Shown here: positions 14,069 to 20,674 of the stretch, piece by piece
Layout: each line of letters opens with the position of its first letter
How positions within the stretch are numbered: position 1 is the stretch's first letter
From: a virus
DNA length: 22,372 nt
IMG/VR virus record: IMGVR_UViG_3300042878_000349
Coordinates: 1 to 22,372 of that record
Reading direction: 5' to 3' (one strand)
Position numbers and translations under genes: made by a program
Notes under the pieces: model-generated
The model's input: only the letters and a program-made list of their open reading frames with translations
Database searches by the model: none
What the model was told of the DNA's origin: nothing

Positions 14069-14713
14069 ATGAAACCTCTCTACCTTATCGCCTGCAGTAG
14101 CGCCAAGCTGGGCCACGCTGCACCAGCTGCAGAGCTGTATCAGGGCCAAGCGTTCAAGCTGGCCATGGCCGCAGCAGAGCGGGCCGGCGCTGATGTAATC
14201 ATCCTCTCGGCCCTACACGGCGCCGTGAGCCCCACGCGCCAGCTGCAGCCCTACGATCGCGCGCTGTGTGACATGAACACCCAACAACGCAAGGTCTGGG
14301 CCGGCATGGTCGCGCAGCAGCTGCAGCAGCATAAAGACCGCGCTATAACTGTGCTGGCCGGTAAACACTACGCCGCCGCCGTTGACTATTTCCCGAACGT
14401 ATCGCGCCCGCTGGCCGGGCTGGGTATCGGCCAACAGCTGGCAGCGCTTAAGAACCTAAACACAACGACCGAAGAGCTGGAAGCGCTCGAAGAGCTGGCC
14501 CTTGCCGACTACAGGGCCGAAGAGGCCGACCGCCGGGCCGCTTGGGCCGCCGGCTGGGATATTGGCAGCGGCGCCGTATTGCTGGCTAAGGTTCGACTCG
14601 GGAAGATACGCGACCAGCTGCACGACCTCGACCACGAAGGCCGGCGCGAACTCGAGCGCGAAGCCCGGGCCGACTACGCCGAGCGCGCAGCCCTCATGCT
14701 TGACGATGCATAA
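14069..14713 (+). CDS. DUF6884-like protein of unknown function (214 aa)
   Basis: The N-terminal domain has LIACSSAKLGHAAPAAELYQ (6-25), DVIILSALHGAVSP (42-55) and QPYDRAL (60-66). These are the Cys/Lys, LYxG and SALHG...PYD signatures that I associate with the DUF6884 group of phage and bacterial proteins; the biochemical role is not known to me. Residues 130-214 form a charged helical extension (DYRAEEADRRAAWAAGW, REARADYAERAALM). AAAGGAA precedes the ATG. It is the first gene of the plus-strand operon and very GC-rich, unlike the minus-strand genes. Confidence 0.7.
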   Translation: MKPLYLIACSSAKLGHAAPAAELYQGQAFKLAMAAAERAGADVIILSALHGAVSPTRQLQPYDRALCDMNTQQRKVWAGMVAQQLQQHKDRAITVLAGKHYAAAVDYFPNVSRPLAGLGIGQQLAALKNLNTTTEELEALEELALADYRAEEADRRAAWAAGWDIGSGAVLLAKVRLGKIRDQLHDLDHEGRRELEREARADYAERAALMLDDA

Positions 14714-14738
14714 ACCCCAACCAACCAAAAGGAAAACC

Positions 14739-14906
14739 ATGGAACCAATGAAACACCACCAACACCGACAGCACTACAGCCCGGCCGCCGAGCGCGCCGA
14801 ATCACGCGCTGCAGCCGGTGCAGACTTCGCGGCCATTTTGCTAGTGGCCGGCGCCCTGACTGTGGGCGCCCTTTTTTACTTCGACATTTTTACAAAGGGG
14901 TTTTAA
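14739..14906 (+). CDS. Small single-pass membrane protein (55 aa)
   Basis: ATG 14739 follows AAAAGGAAAACC, a good ribosome site. The first 28 residues are His/Gln/Arg/Ala-rich and soluble, residues 30-50 are a clear membrane helix (FAAILLVAGALTVGALFYF), and the chain ends in Lys-Gly-Phe. The positive N-terminal half suggests that it stays in the cytoplasm. A long frame that includes this gene starts upstream at 14502 but overlaps the previous gene out of frame, so I reject the extension. Function is unknown. Confidence 0.65.
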   Translation: MEPMKHHQHRQHYSPAAERAESRAAAGADFAAILLVAGALTVGALFYFDIFTKGF

Positions 14907-14908
14907 CC

Positions 14909-15307
14909 ATGGGAAACAGAGCCGTTTTAACTTTCAACACCGCCCGCAATGCGCCTGCAATTTATCTGCATTGGAACGGAGGCCGGGCCAGCGTTCAGGG
15001 CTTTATAGACGCGGCCCGCGCGCTGGGCCTGCGCCATGCGCCAACAGCTGCAGCACAAGCCGAAGCGCTCGACCAGCTGGCCGAAATGATGGCCCGGCAT
15101 TTTTTCCGCTGCAATGTGGGGATGACAGTCTACCGCCAGCAATACGGCACCAGCGACCGCGACAACGGCGATAACGGCACCTATTTACTGGGCCGTGATC
15201 TATCCATTATCGAGCGCCTATACAAAGCCGGCCCCGATGAAATAAACCCGGCCAAAACCGCCGCAATTGTCGAACAGATCACGGCCACCGCGCCCGCATT
15301 TAACTAA
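14909..15307 (+). CDS. Conserved protein of unknown function, GNRAV/YLHWNGG family (132 aa)
   Basis: MGNRAVLTF at the start, AIYLHWNGGRASVQGFIDAA at residues 17-36 and DNGDNGTYLLG at about 85-95 match a family found in phages, plasmids and Firmicutes with no assigned role. AAAGGGG lies 9 bases upstream of the ATG, and the preceding stop is two bases away. The codon use is very GC-rich. It probably acts in the cytoplasm; no signal peptide or membrane segment is visible. Confidence 0.75.
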   Translation: MGNRAVLTFNTARNAPAIYLHWNGGRASVQGFIDAARALGLRHAPTAAAQAEALDQLAEMMARHFFRCNVGMTVYRQQYGTSDRDNGDNGTYLLGRDLSIIERLYKAGPDEINPAKTAAIVEQITATAPAFN

Positions 15308-15316
15308 GGGGCTGCA

Positions 15317-16009
15317 ATGCTTTACACATTCATTCGAAATAGCGGAAACCGCAAAACCGGCCCGCTGCCTGTTACTTACAACCTCCGCGACACTTGCCCG
15401 CCCGGCTGCGCCCTTTACCGGGCCGGCTGCTATGGTGAAGATTTTCATACCCGCATGAGCTGGGACAAGGTACCCCAGCGCGGCGCCCCGGTGCAGCAGC
15501 TGGCCGGCCACATTCAAAGCTTACCGCCCGGCCAAGTGTGGCGTTTTGCTGTAGTGGGTGATCTGCCCGGCAAGGGTGAAGCAGTAGACGCCCACGCGCT
15601 GGGCCTGATCGTGAAGGCCAACCGGGGCCGGCGCGGGTTTACCTACACGCACAAACACCAGCCCGAGGCCCTGCGCTGGGTGAAACACGCCAACGCTTGG
15701 GGCTTTACGATAAACCTAAGCGCCGACAATGCCGGCCACGCCGACAAGCTGGCCAACACCGGCGCCGGGCCCGTTGTTGCCGTTGTGCCCATGGATACGC
15801 CAAAAGTCAGCCACACCCCAGCCGGGCGCCTAATCGTGGTCTGTGAGGCCCAAACCCGAGACGAAATAACGTGTGAGTCATGCGGGAATTTCGAACCATG
15901 GTGCAGCCGGGCCGATCGTGATTTTATTGTGGGTTTCCGGGCCCATGGCAGCAAGGCCAAGCAAACCGACAAGCTGGCCCGCCGAGTCATTCCAATTTTG
16001 AAAGGTTGA
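15317..16009 (+). CDS. Seven-cysteine phage protein, possible metal or Fe-S binder (230 aa)
   Basis: The N-terminus has NSGNRKTGPLPVTYN, then CPPGCALYRAGCYG with Cys27, 31 and 38. The middle has VWRFAVVGDLPG, NRGRRGFTYTHKH and GFTINLSADNAGHADKLAN. The C-terminal third has Cys176, then CESC at 186-189 and Cys196, before FIVGFRAHGSK. I recognise this as a widespread phage and plasmid family without a known function (I recall DUF7227, unverified). The paired cysteine clusters and the alternating strand/helix body suggest a metal-bound barrel-like fold, which is inference. AAGGGG precedes the ATG. Confidence 0.75.
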   Translation: MLYTFIRNSGNRKTGPLPVTYNLRDTCPPGCALYRAGCYGEDFHTRMSWDKVPQRGAPVQQLAGHIQSLPPGQVWRFAVVGDLPGKGEAVDAHALGLIVKANRGRRGFTYTHKHQPEALRWVKHANAWGFTINLSADNAGHADKLANTGAGPVVAVVPMDTPKVSHTPAGRLIVVCEAQTRDEITCESCGNFEPWCSRADRDFIVGFRAHGSKAKQTDKLARRVIPILKG

Positions 16010-16012
16010 ATT

Positions 16013-16264
16013 ATGCTTAAAACAATGCGCGCAAAATACCCCGGGAAGTGCAGCCTATCAGGCGCCCGCATAAACCCCGGGGATTTCATCATTTACAACA
16101 CAGAAACCCGAACGGCGGAGCTGGAGCCTGACGCCGACACAATCCAATTTTCAACCACCAGCCCGCGCGTGAGCGATGTTTACAACTTTTCGGGCCGCGA
16201 GTTCTACCGCAACAAAAAGGGCCGTTGTGAAGACGCGCCATGCTGTGGCTGCTGCACCATATGA
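16013..16264 (+). CDS. Small Cys-rich protein (83 aa)
   Basis: The ATG at 16013 follows GAAAGG and lies 3 bases after the previous stop. AKYPGKCSLSGARINPGDFI (7-26) resembles small zinc-ribbon proteins with a KC...G..I.PGD pattern, but the usual second cysteine is missing. The tail, CEDAPCCGCCTI, holds five cysteines in eleven residues. Metal binding is plausible; function is unknown. Confidence 0.65.
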   Translation: MLKTMRAKYPGKCSLSGARINPGDFIIYNTETRTAELEPDADTIQFSTTSPRVSDVYNFSGREFYRNKKGRCEDAPCCGCCTI

Positions 16265-16473
16265 ACATCACAGAACCGCGCACCATGGCCCAGCTGCTGG
16301 CCGATGGATACACGCGCGACCAAGTTTATAACGCAGTTAAACGCGGGCAATTGGTAAACCTTGCAGCCCGTGACGCTTGGGGCCGCCGTACCCACGGCCC
16401 GGGCCTATTCTCAAACCCTGCAGCGCCGGCCTACAACGCCGGCCCGCTGCTTTCCGCATGGAGTCAATCATGA
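16261..16473 (+). CDS. Small helix-turn-helix-like protein (70 aa)
   Basis: The start is taken as ATG 16261 (MNITEPRTMAQLLADG), which overlaps the upstream stop as ATGA; an upstream ATG at 16240 in the same frame is less likely. MAQLLADGYTRDQVYNAVKRGQLVNLAARD (9-38) reads as a short DNA-binding helix-turn-helix in which the second helix begins at DQVYNAV. The rest is Pro/Ala-rich. It probably regulates transcription within this operon or contacts DNA. No close family is recognised. Confidence 0.6.
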   Translation: MNITEPRTMAQLLADGYTRDQVYNAVKRGQLVNLAARDAWGRRTHGPGLFSNPAAPAYNAGPLLSAWSQS

Positions 16474-16589
16474 CAGACCAAGAAATAATCAACTATTACT
16501 ACGGGCCCCGGCCCGGGTTAACGCTGCAGCAGCTGGCCATCATGACGGGCCGCACCACCGCGCAGCTGTGCAAAATTTTATTCAACTGA
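16470..16589 (+). CDS. Very short HTH-like protein (39 aa)
   Basis: ATG 16470 overlaps the stop of the previous gene (ATGA) and has GGAG 6 bases upstream. The product, MTDQEIINYYYGPRPG followed by LTLQQLAIMTGRTTAQLCKI, is just long enough for a bare helix-turn-helix. A longer frame over the same bases begins at 16377 but has no ribosome site. The tight coupling and good start make it credible despite its size. Confidence 0.55.
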   Translation: MTDQEIINYYYGPRPGLTLQQLAIMTGRTTAQLCKILFN

Positions 16590-16597
16590 GGCCCATC

Positions 16598-16786
16598 ATG
16601 AAGCAAACTGAACACACCTATATTCAAGCCGGTTACAAAGTGGCCCGAGCCATCAAAGCCGGAAGCGCAGCGCGCGCCCGGGCTGCAATCCAAAATTTTG
16701 ATCTGCTGCTGGCCCTTGAAGCAGAAGCCGACAGGGCCGAGGCCCGGCGCCTTTATGTGCTGGGTTATAACGAAGGCCAGCACTAA
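16598..16786 (+). CDS. Small helical protein (62 aa)
   Basis: ATG 16598 has TGAGG 7 bases upstream and follows the previous stop by 8 bases. The chain is Ala/Arg/Glu-rich helix (YKVARAIKAGSAARARAAIQ, LLLALEAEADRAEARRLYVL) and ends YNEGQH. It resembles small helical phage proteins of unknown role. It is the last gene of the GC-rich part of the operon. Confidence 0.6.
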   Translation: MKQTEHTYIQAGYKVARAIKAGSAARARAAIQNFDLLLALEAEADRAEARRLYVLGYNEGQH

Positions 16787-16807
16787 CCGCCCGCCGCCCA
16801 CCACGCA

Positions 16808-16823
16808 CCGGCCCCCGGGCCGG
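16808..16823. repeat. Perfect 7-bp inverted repeat in the operon gap
   Basis: CCGGCCC and GGGCCGG are separated by two bases within the non-coding gap 16787-16937. No T-run follows on either strand, so it is not a standard intrinsic terminator. It may pause polymerase or protect the mRNA end. It could also result from the general GGCC richness of this part. Confidence 0.45.
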
Positions 16824-16860
16824 ACAGGCCGCCCGCAAGACCAGCGCACAAGCTGGCAGC

Positions 16861-16910
16861 ACGAGGCTATTTATCCAACTATTCAAGCCAGTAAAACGAG
16901 GCTATTTTTT
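16861..16910 (+). repeat. Two copies of ACGAGGCTATTT at the GC-to-AT switch
   Basis: ACGAGGCTATTT starts at 16861 and again at 16896, 35 bases apart. The second copy extends, from CCAGTA at 16888 to TTTTTT at 16910, into a 23-base near match (21 of 23) to 17438-17460 inside the Toprim gene. The DNA turns from GC-rich to AT-rich here. Confidence 0.55.
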
Positions 16911-16937
16911 AACTCAACAAACGGAGATTTTTAAATC

Positions 16938-17123
16938 ATGACTGTATCTAAGATGATTATTGAGCAAATTCAATGCGTTTATTTTGATTTGAGCGACCTA
17001 CTGGAAAAGCTGGATTGTGCAGCGATCAAGCTTGAAGACTTTGAAGAATTCGAGAACTTACAAGAATTCATCATTGAACAAAAGCAAAAGATGGCTGACC
17101 TTGAAATTTCTTTAACGGAGTAA
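16938..17123 (+). CDS. Small acidic helical protein (61 aa)
   Basis: The product (MTVSKMIIEQIQCVYFDLSD) is acidic and helical, with heptad-like Leu/Phe spacing to the end (LEDFEEFENLQEF). CGGAG lies 11 bases before ATG 16938, slightly long, and a second Met at codon 6 lacks a better site. The base composition is much more AT-rich than in the preceding genes, like the minus-strand genes. Function is unknown. Confidence 0.6.
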   Translation: MTVSKMIIEQIQCVYFDLSDLLEKLDCAAIKLEDFEEFENLQEFIIEQKQKMADLEISLTE

Positions 17124-17127
17124 ACCC

Positions 17128-17310
17128 ATGAAATACGATGTAACAATTCAGGCTATTGTCACCAAAACCTACACAGTTGAGGCCGACACCGAAGACGAGG
17201 CCTATCAAGTGGCAAACAATTATTTTAGTCTTACCGAAGAGTTCGGCGTGTTCGAAACTTATCAGCAAGACACAATCGAAATCCAGCCATCCGAAACCGA
17301 GGAGGCCTGA
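17128..17310 (+). CDS. Small protein, possibly DpnD/PcfM-like (60 aa)
   Basis: GGAG lies 7 bases before ATG 17128. MKYDVTIQAIVTKTYTVEAD is two beta strands, TEDEAYQVANNYF is a helix, and an acidic tail follows. This strand-strand-helix layout with EADTEDEA resembles small DpnD/PcfM-type proteins of mobile elements, a weak resemblance without known biochemistry. It is the last gene of the plus-strand operon. Confidence 0.6.
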   Translation: MKYDVTIQAIVTKTYTVEADTEDEAYQVANNYFSLTEEFGVFETYQQDTIEIQPSETEEA

Positions 17311-17311
17311 T

Positions 17312-17354
17312 CCACTTCTGTCAGTGACAGATGTGAACCTTTCACGAAACTTAC
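17312..17354 (+). repeat. Right copy of the 43-nt inverted repeat, with a 23-bp near-perfect dyad
   Basis: It matches 12984-13026 in inverse orientation at 35 of 43 positions. Its first half holds arms CACTTCTGTCA and TGACAGATGTG around a central G (one mismatch in 11), a classic dimer-binding layout. It lies between two convergent genes. There is no T-run, so it is unlikely to be an intrinsic terminator. Confidence 0.75.
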
Positions 17355-18136
17355 AAAAACCCGCGCAGGGATTCGGCAGCCAACTGGGTGCCAATCCTCT
17401 GCTCGGTATCGTTGAAGTCCTCTCCAGCCTCGCCTAACCAGTAGACCGAGGCTATTTTTTTGGCCGTGGCCACGCCCATAGCATCGTTATCGGCAATCAC
17501 TAGTGGATCACGAACACCCTTGGCGATTTCTAGCATATTCCCCGCAGAGAAACACACATGAATCGTATAGCGTTCGCGCAAATACTTCATTGCCCTACGC
17601 ACAGACATACCCGTGGCAAACCCCTCACACAGAATATTGCGGCCTTTGGCATCAATGACCAGACTGGCGCCTTTGGTCTGTTGCCCTGACAAAAAGCGTT
17701 TTGTGCCGTCTTCCTGAATGAGCTGGCACCCAACCAAGTGCTGACCCACCCTCATTGGCAACACCAGTAGATCATTCCACACTAGGCCTCGATCAGGAAA
17801 CCCTTTGCGGATCAAGTAGGGGTGCTGCTGCTTGACGGCATTGTTCAGAATGAATGCGGCCTTATCTGCAGCCTTACGCTGACGCAGCTGGTGCTCGCGC
17901 TTGGCCGCCTCACGCTTGGCCGCAGCATTAGGATCGGGCACGAACGGCTCGCTAGATTTGTAAAGTATGTGTCTGTCATGTACGGCAAAGTTAATGATTG
18001 CGCCTTTGTGGCCATCAAAGATGTACGCGCCGTTCTGCTTTCTCGGGTGATCATCAGTGCCAACACGCACCCAGCGATCCAACACAAGGTCTTTGATCAT
18101 GAGGCCATGATCCCTTGCAAACTCTTCAAAGGTCAT
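17351..18136 (-). CDS. Toprim-domain primase-like protein (261 aa)
   Basis: The C-terminal half is a Toprim domain: NILCEGFATGMSVRRAMKYL with Glu171, then PLVIADNDAMG with Asp216 and Asp218, then AGEDFNDT. The N-terminal region has NGAYIFDGHKGAIINFAV and a basic linker (AAKREAAKREHQLRQRKAAD) followed by HPYLIRKGFP. There is no zinc-finger domain. Such proteins make or help prime primers in phage and plasmid replication. Its ATG overlaps the helicase stop as ATGA, with AAGGGG before it, so the two act as a unit. Helicase plus primase activity in trans is inferred. Confidence 0.8.
   Translation of the reverse strand: MTFEEFARDHGLMIKDLVLDRWVRVGTDDHPRKQNGAYIFDGHKGAIINFAVHDRHILYKSSEPFVPDPNAAAKREAAKREHQLRQRKAADKAAFILNNAVKQQHPYLIRKGFPDRGLVWNDLLVLPMRVGQHLVGCQLIQEDGTKRFLSGQQTKGASLVIDAKGRNILCEGFATGMSVRRAMKYLRERYTIHVCFSAGNMLEIAKGVRDPLVIADNDAMGVATAKKIASVYWLGEAGEDFNDTEQRIGTQLAAESLRGFL
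17438..17460 (+). repeat. 23-base near copy of the operon-gap repeat, inside the Toprim gene
   Basis: CCAGTA, then GAC, then CGAGGCTATTTTTT matches 16888-16910 at 21 of 23 bases. Here it is coding on the minus strand (KKIASVYW). It may mark a past recombination between the operon gap and the Toprim gene, or be a coincidence. Confidence 0.4.
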
Positions 18137-19605
18137 GCTTTCCCCTTTGATTTAAGCCAAGCAATGTTGCGCGACTTGATCCATGAAACTGTTTTGTGAG
18201 TAATTGGCGCGGGGTTTGTATGCAGCCCTCGGGGGTAGACGCCATACTTTTCTTTGTACTTCACAGCCGCATAGCCCTCTTTGTATCCCTTCGCTTTTGC
18301 AAAGAAGATCAGCTCAGAATAAAACTTCTGATTTTCAGACACGGCCTCGCGCTTAGTAATCTCCAGTTCTGTCAGCTGGCCCGGCACGTTGAGCAGCTGC
18401 TTCTGAGCTTTCTCAAACCCGCACTCACCACAAACCCGATCAGGCCAGACCCATAAAGTCTTACAGGCCGGACACTTGGCCTCGGTCTTTTCCTTTTCTG
18501 TGGGCTCTTTCTTTGCAGTCTCGGCGCCATTCTGCAGCTCGGTCACGCCCTCATCAAAAAGCTTGTCCCATTCTTTCCTAAACCGGAGGTAATTACCCGA
18601 ATGATCAAGCCACAGGCCGTATTTTTTTCCCTCATAAGGCCGCATGATCCGACCCATTTGCTGCACATGACTGCTGAACGACTTAGAAAACGGCCTAGCC
18701 GACACGCCAATCATCACATCAGGGACGTCAAAACCTCTGGTCAGTATGTCTGTGGCAATTAGTCCGTTGATTTTCGTGTCAGGCCTGCTGAAATCCTCAA
18801 TTGTCTCGGCTTTGAACTCGTCATCCTCTTTGTAACTGATCGACACAAAGTTATAACCGCGCTCATTAAACTGGCGCACAAGGTCGCGGCCATGCTCAAC
18901 ACCGGAGGCAAAGACAACTGTCTTGCGTGGGCCACCGAACACTTCATTTGTTTTATTGATCCACTCTTCGACAATGTCGCCCGTGATCTTCATGCCGCGC
19001 TCAGACACATCATCAGATGACCACTCTCCGGCAACCTTCTTGGCGCCTGTCATGTCGATTTCTTTGGCAATGTAGATCTTCAACGGAGTAAGCCACTTGT
19101 TCTCGATCAGCTCGCCAGTAGGCTTGGCACCTACTACATTCGTGTAGGTATCACCCAGCCCATTCGTAAAAGGCGTGGCCGTGAGGCCGATCACCTTCAT
19201 CTCTGGGCGGTCTTTGATGAACTGAACAATCTGCTTGCGCTGAACATGACACTCGTCAATGATGAGCATAGACACATCAGGGAAGTTGTCCCTGCTTTCT
19301 AGTGTCTGCGCGCTGCATACTTGGATCTTTTCATAAGGCCTGTAGCGCCAATGATCCGCCTGCATGACACCATGATTGATTCCATAGTTACCAAGGCGGG
19401 TACTGGTTTGGTTTACCAGTACGATGCGGTCAAGCACCATCGCTACATTCTTAAGCTGCTTGGCCTGTTCTAGCATGATGGCCATCGCCACCTCTGTCTT
19501 GCCAAACCCTGTGGGTGCGTAGAGTAGTTGGCTTGTGTGGCCATCCTTAAAACCCTGAGCGAGCTTCTCCACGACTTCCGCTTGATGCGGTCTTAAACTG
19601 AGCAT
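18133..19605 (-). CDS. Superfamily 2 DNA helicase with zinc ribbon (490 aa)
   Basis: Walker A APTGFGKT lies at 30-37, DECH at 117-120 and LTATP at 141-145. Motif V ATDILTRGFDVP lies at 284-295 and motif VI QQMGRIMRP at 315-323. A zinc ribbon (Cys378, 381, 392, 395) follows, then a domain with KEKYGVYPRGLH. The order is that of phage SF2 helicases that work in replication or branch migration. GGAG lies 7 bases before the ATG. It is coupled to the Toprim gene downstream. A short hairpin lies just upstream at 19619-19633. Confidence 0.88.
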   Translation of the reverse strand: MLSLRPHQAEVVEKLAQGFKDGHTSQLLYAPTGFGKTEVAMAIMLEQAKQLKNVAMVLDRIVLVNQTSTRLGNYGINHGVMQADHWRYRPYEKIQVCSAQTLESRDNFPDVSMLIIDECHVQRKQIVQFIKDRPEMKVIGLTATPFTNGLGDTYTNVVGAKPTGELIENKWLTPLKIYIAKEIDMTGAKKVAGEWSSDDVSERGMKITGDIVEEWINKTNEVFGGPRKTVVFASGVEHGRDLVRQFNERGYNFVSISYKEDDEFKAETIEDFSRPDTKINGLIATDILTRGFDVPDVMIGVSARPFSKSFSSHVQQMGRIMRPYEGKKYGLWLDHSGNYLRFRKEWDKLFDEGVTELQNGAETAKKEPTEKEKTEAKCPACKTLWVWPDRVCGECGFEKAQKQLLNVPGQLTELEITKREAVSENQKFYSELIFFAKAKGYKEGYAAVKYKEKYGVYPRGLHTNPAPITHKTVSWIKSRNIAWLKSKGKA

Positions 19606-19618
19606 TTGATTTCTCCTA

Positions 19619-19633
19619 CCGGGTACCGCCCGG
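19619..19633 (-). promoter_or_regulatory. Short hairpin before the helicase ribosome site
   Basis: CCGGG and CCCGG arms around a 5-base loop lie in the 35-base gap between the ParB-like and helicase genes, touching the AGGAG ribosome site. Five GC pairs could slow translation initiation. No T-run follows. Confidence 0.4.
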
Positions 19634-19640
19634 CTTCGGT

Positions 19641-20486
19641 TTATTTAGATTCTAGTGCCTTTTCTGACCTCTCAGCGCGCTTCTTCCAATAATTCATTTG
19701 CTTGATCATCTCAGCATTTTTGTTCTGGAATTCATTGCGTGATTGGGTCATTGTGCGAAGCTTAAACTCAAGGTCTTTGACCTCGGCTCGCAACGACTCT
19801 ATGGTTTCTTGAACCTCTGCGCGCGCTTCCTCAGACACAGGCAGCGTCTTGATGGCCAGCATATCTTTGAGCTTTGTATTCTCTTCTGTCAATGCGATCT
19901 GCTCAATAGCCAGCTCATGCATCTTGTCATCTTCGGTGTACTCTGGCTCTGGCGGAGGAGGGGGCGCAGCTGAACGGCCAATGTTTGTCGTATTCATTCT
20001 GCGACCATTCTTGTCAACCACAGATGTCTTCTCTAAACCCAACATCTTTTTGACACGGCCAACTGTAGAAATGGAAACATCGCATAGCTCGGCAATAAAA
20101 GCATCGGTTGAATTACCGTATTCAATGTCTTCCAAGGCCATCTGAACCACATAGCGGCGTTCTTCTGGGGTACGTGGCTTACCATGCTTGCTGTTGGCCT
20201 TTAAACAGGCTTTGAAAGCATCGCGCTTGGTGCCTTGATTGATGACCGCCTCAATGTCCAAGAACCCTGCGCGCTTGTGTGCGTGAAACCTATGGAAACC
20301 ATCGCTTGGCCAGTAGGACTTGCCATCAAACCATAAATCAATAGGCGGGAATGTGTCTTTACCCTCAAGCAATATCTCGGTGTAGTGTTGGACTAAGGGC
20401 TCGTCAATTTCTTTGCGGGGCTGGGTGCCGCCGTCTAAACGAATCTTTTGGAGCTTGACTCTCTCAATAATAATTTCTGTTGTCAT
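19641..20486 (-). CDS. ParB-like nuclease-domain protein with HTH and coiled coil (281 aa)
   Basis: ATG 20486 (MTTEIIIERVKLQKIRLDGG) is preferred because AAAGGAAA precedes it. Residues 14-95 follow the ParB/Sulfiredoxin pattern (LDGGTQPRKEID, PPIDLWFDGKSYWPSDGFHR, HAHKRAG). FIAELCDVSISTVGRVKKM (130-148) is a helix-turn-helix. A PPPPPEPEY linker (175-183) leads to a long coiled coil (190-281). ParB-type proteins bind DNA sites and, in phages, may serve in segregation, replication or transcription. No ParA partner is seen in this window. The stop of the small zinc protein overlaps its ATG. Confidence 0.82.
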   Translation of the reverse strand: MTTEIIIERVKLQKIRLDGGTQPRKEIDEPLVQHYTEILLEGKDTFPPIDLWFDGKSYWPSDGFHRFHAHKRAGFLDIEAVINQGTKRDAFKACLKANSKHGKPRTPEERRYVVQMALEDIEYGNSTDAFIAELCDVSISTVGRVKKMLGLEKTSVVDKNGRRMNTTNIGRSAAPPPPPEPEYTEDDKMHELAIEQIALTEENTKLKDMLAIKTLPVSEEARAEVQETIESLRAEVKDLEFKLRTMTQSRNEFQNKNAEMIKQMNYWKKRAERSEKALESK

Positions 20487-20674
20487 TATTTTCCTTTTGT
20501 TGATGTTCTTTTGGATGCGCGGCCTGCCCAGCAAGCGGCGCAGTGCCATTTTGTGTGGCCTAGTTGGATGCCACCCTCTGGTGGTTTCATTTCATTGCAA
20601 CTATTGCACTCCTTGTATTGATGTACCGGCTGCTTGCTGCCGATTGATAGTTGTTGGTTAGCAAATCCATTCAT
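20486..20674 (-). CDS. Small zinc-finger protein (62 aa)
   Basis: CNSC (23-26) and CAAC (45-48) give a four-cysteine zinc site in a short basic protein (GRASKRTSTKGK tail). The ATG overlaps the upstream stop as ATGA and its own TAA overlaps the ParB-like ATG (TAATG), so the three are translationally chained. A nucleic-acid or HNH-remnant-like role is possible, but no His-Asn catalytic motif is seen. Confidence 0.7.
   Translation of the reverse strand: MNGFANQQLSIGSKQPVHQYKECNSCNEMKPPEGGIQLGHTKWHCAACWAGRASKRTSTKGK

Noticed and set aside
14502-14738. In-frame upstream extension of the 55-aa membrane protein gene
   Set aside because: It overlaps the first cassette gene in another frame, while a good ribosome site stands at ATG 14739.
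20487-20549. Extended N-terminus of the ParB-like protein (MALRRLLGRPRIQ...)
   Set aside because: It overlaps the coupled zinc-finger gene in another frame. AAAGGAAA precedes ATG 20486, and the ParB pattern begins only after it.
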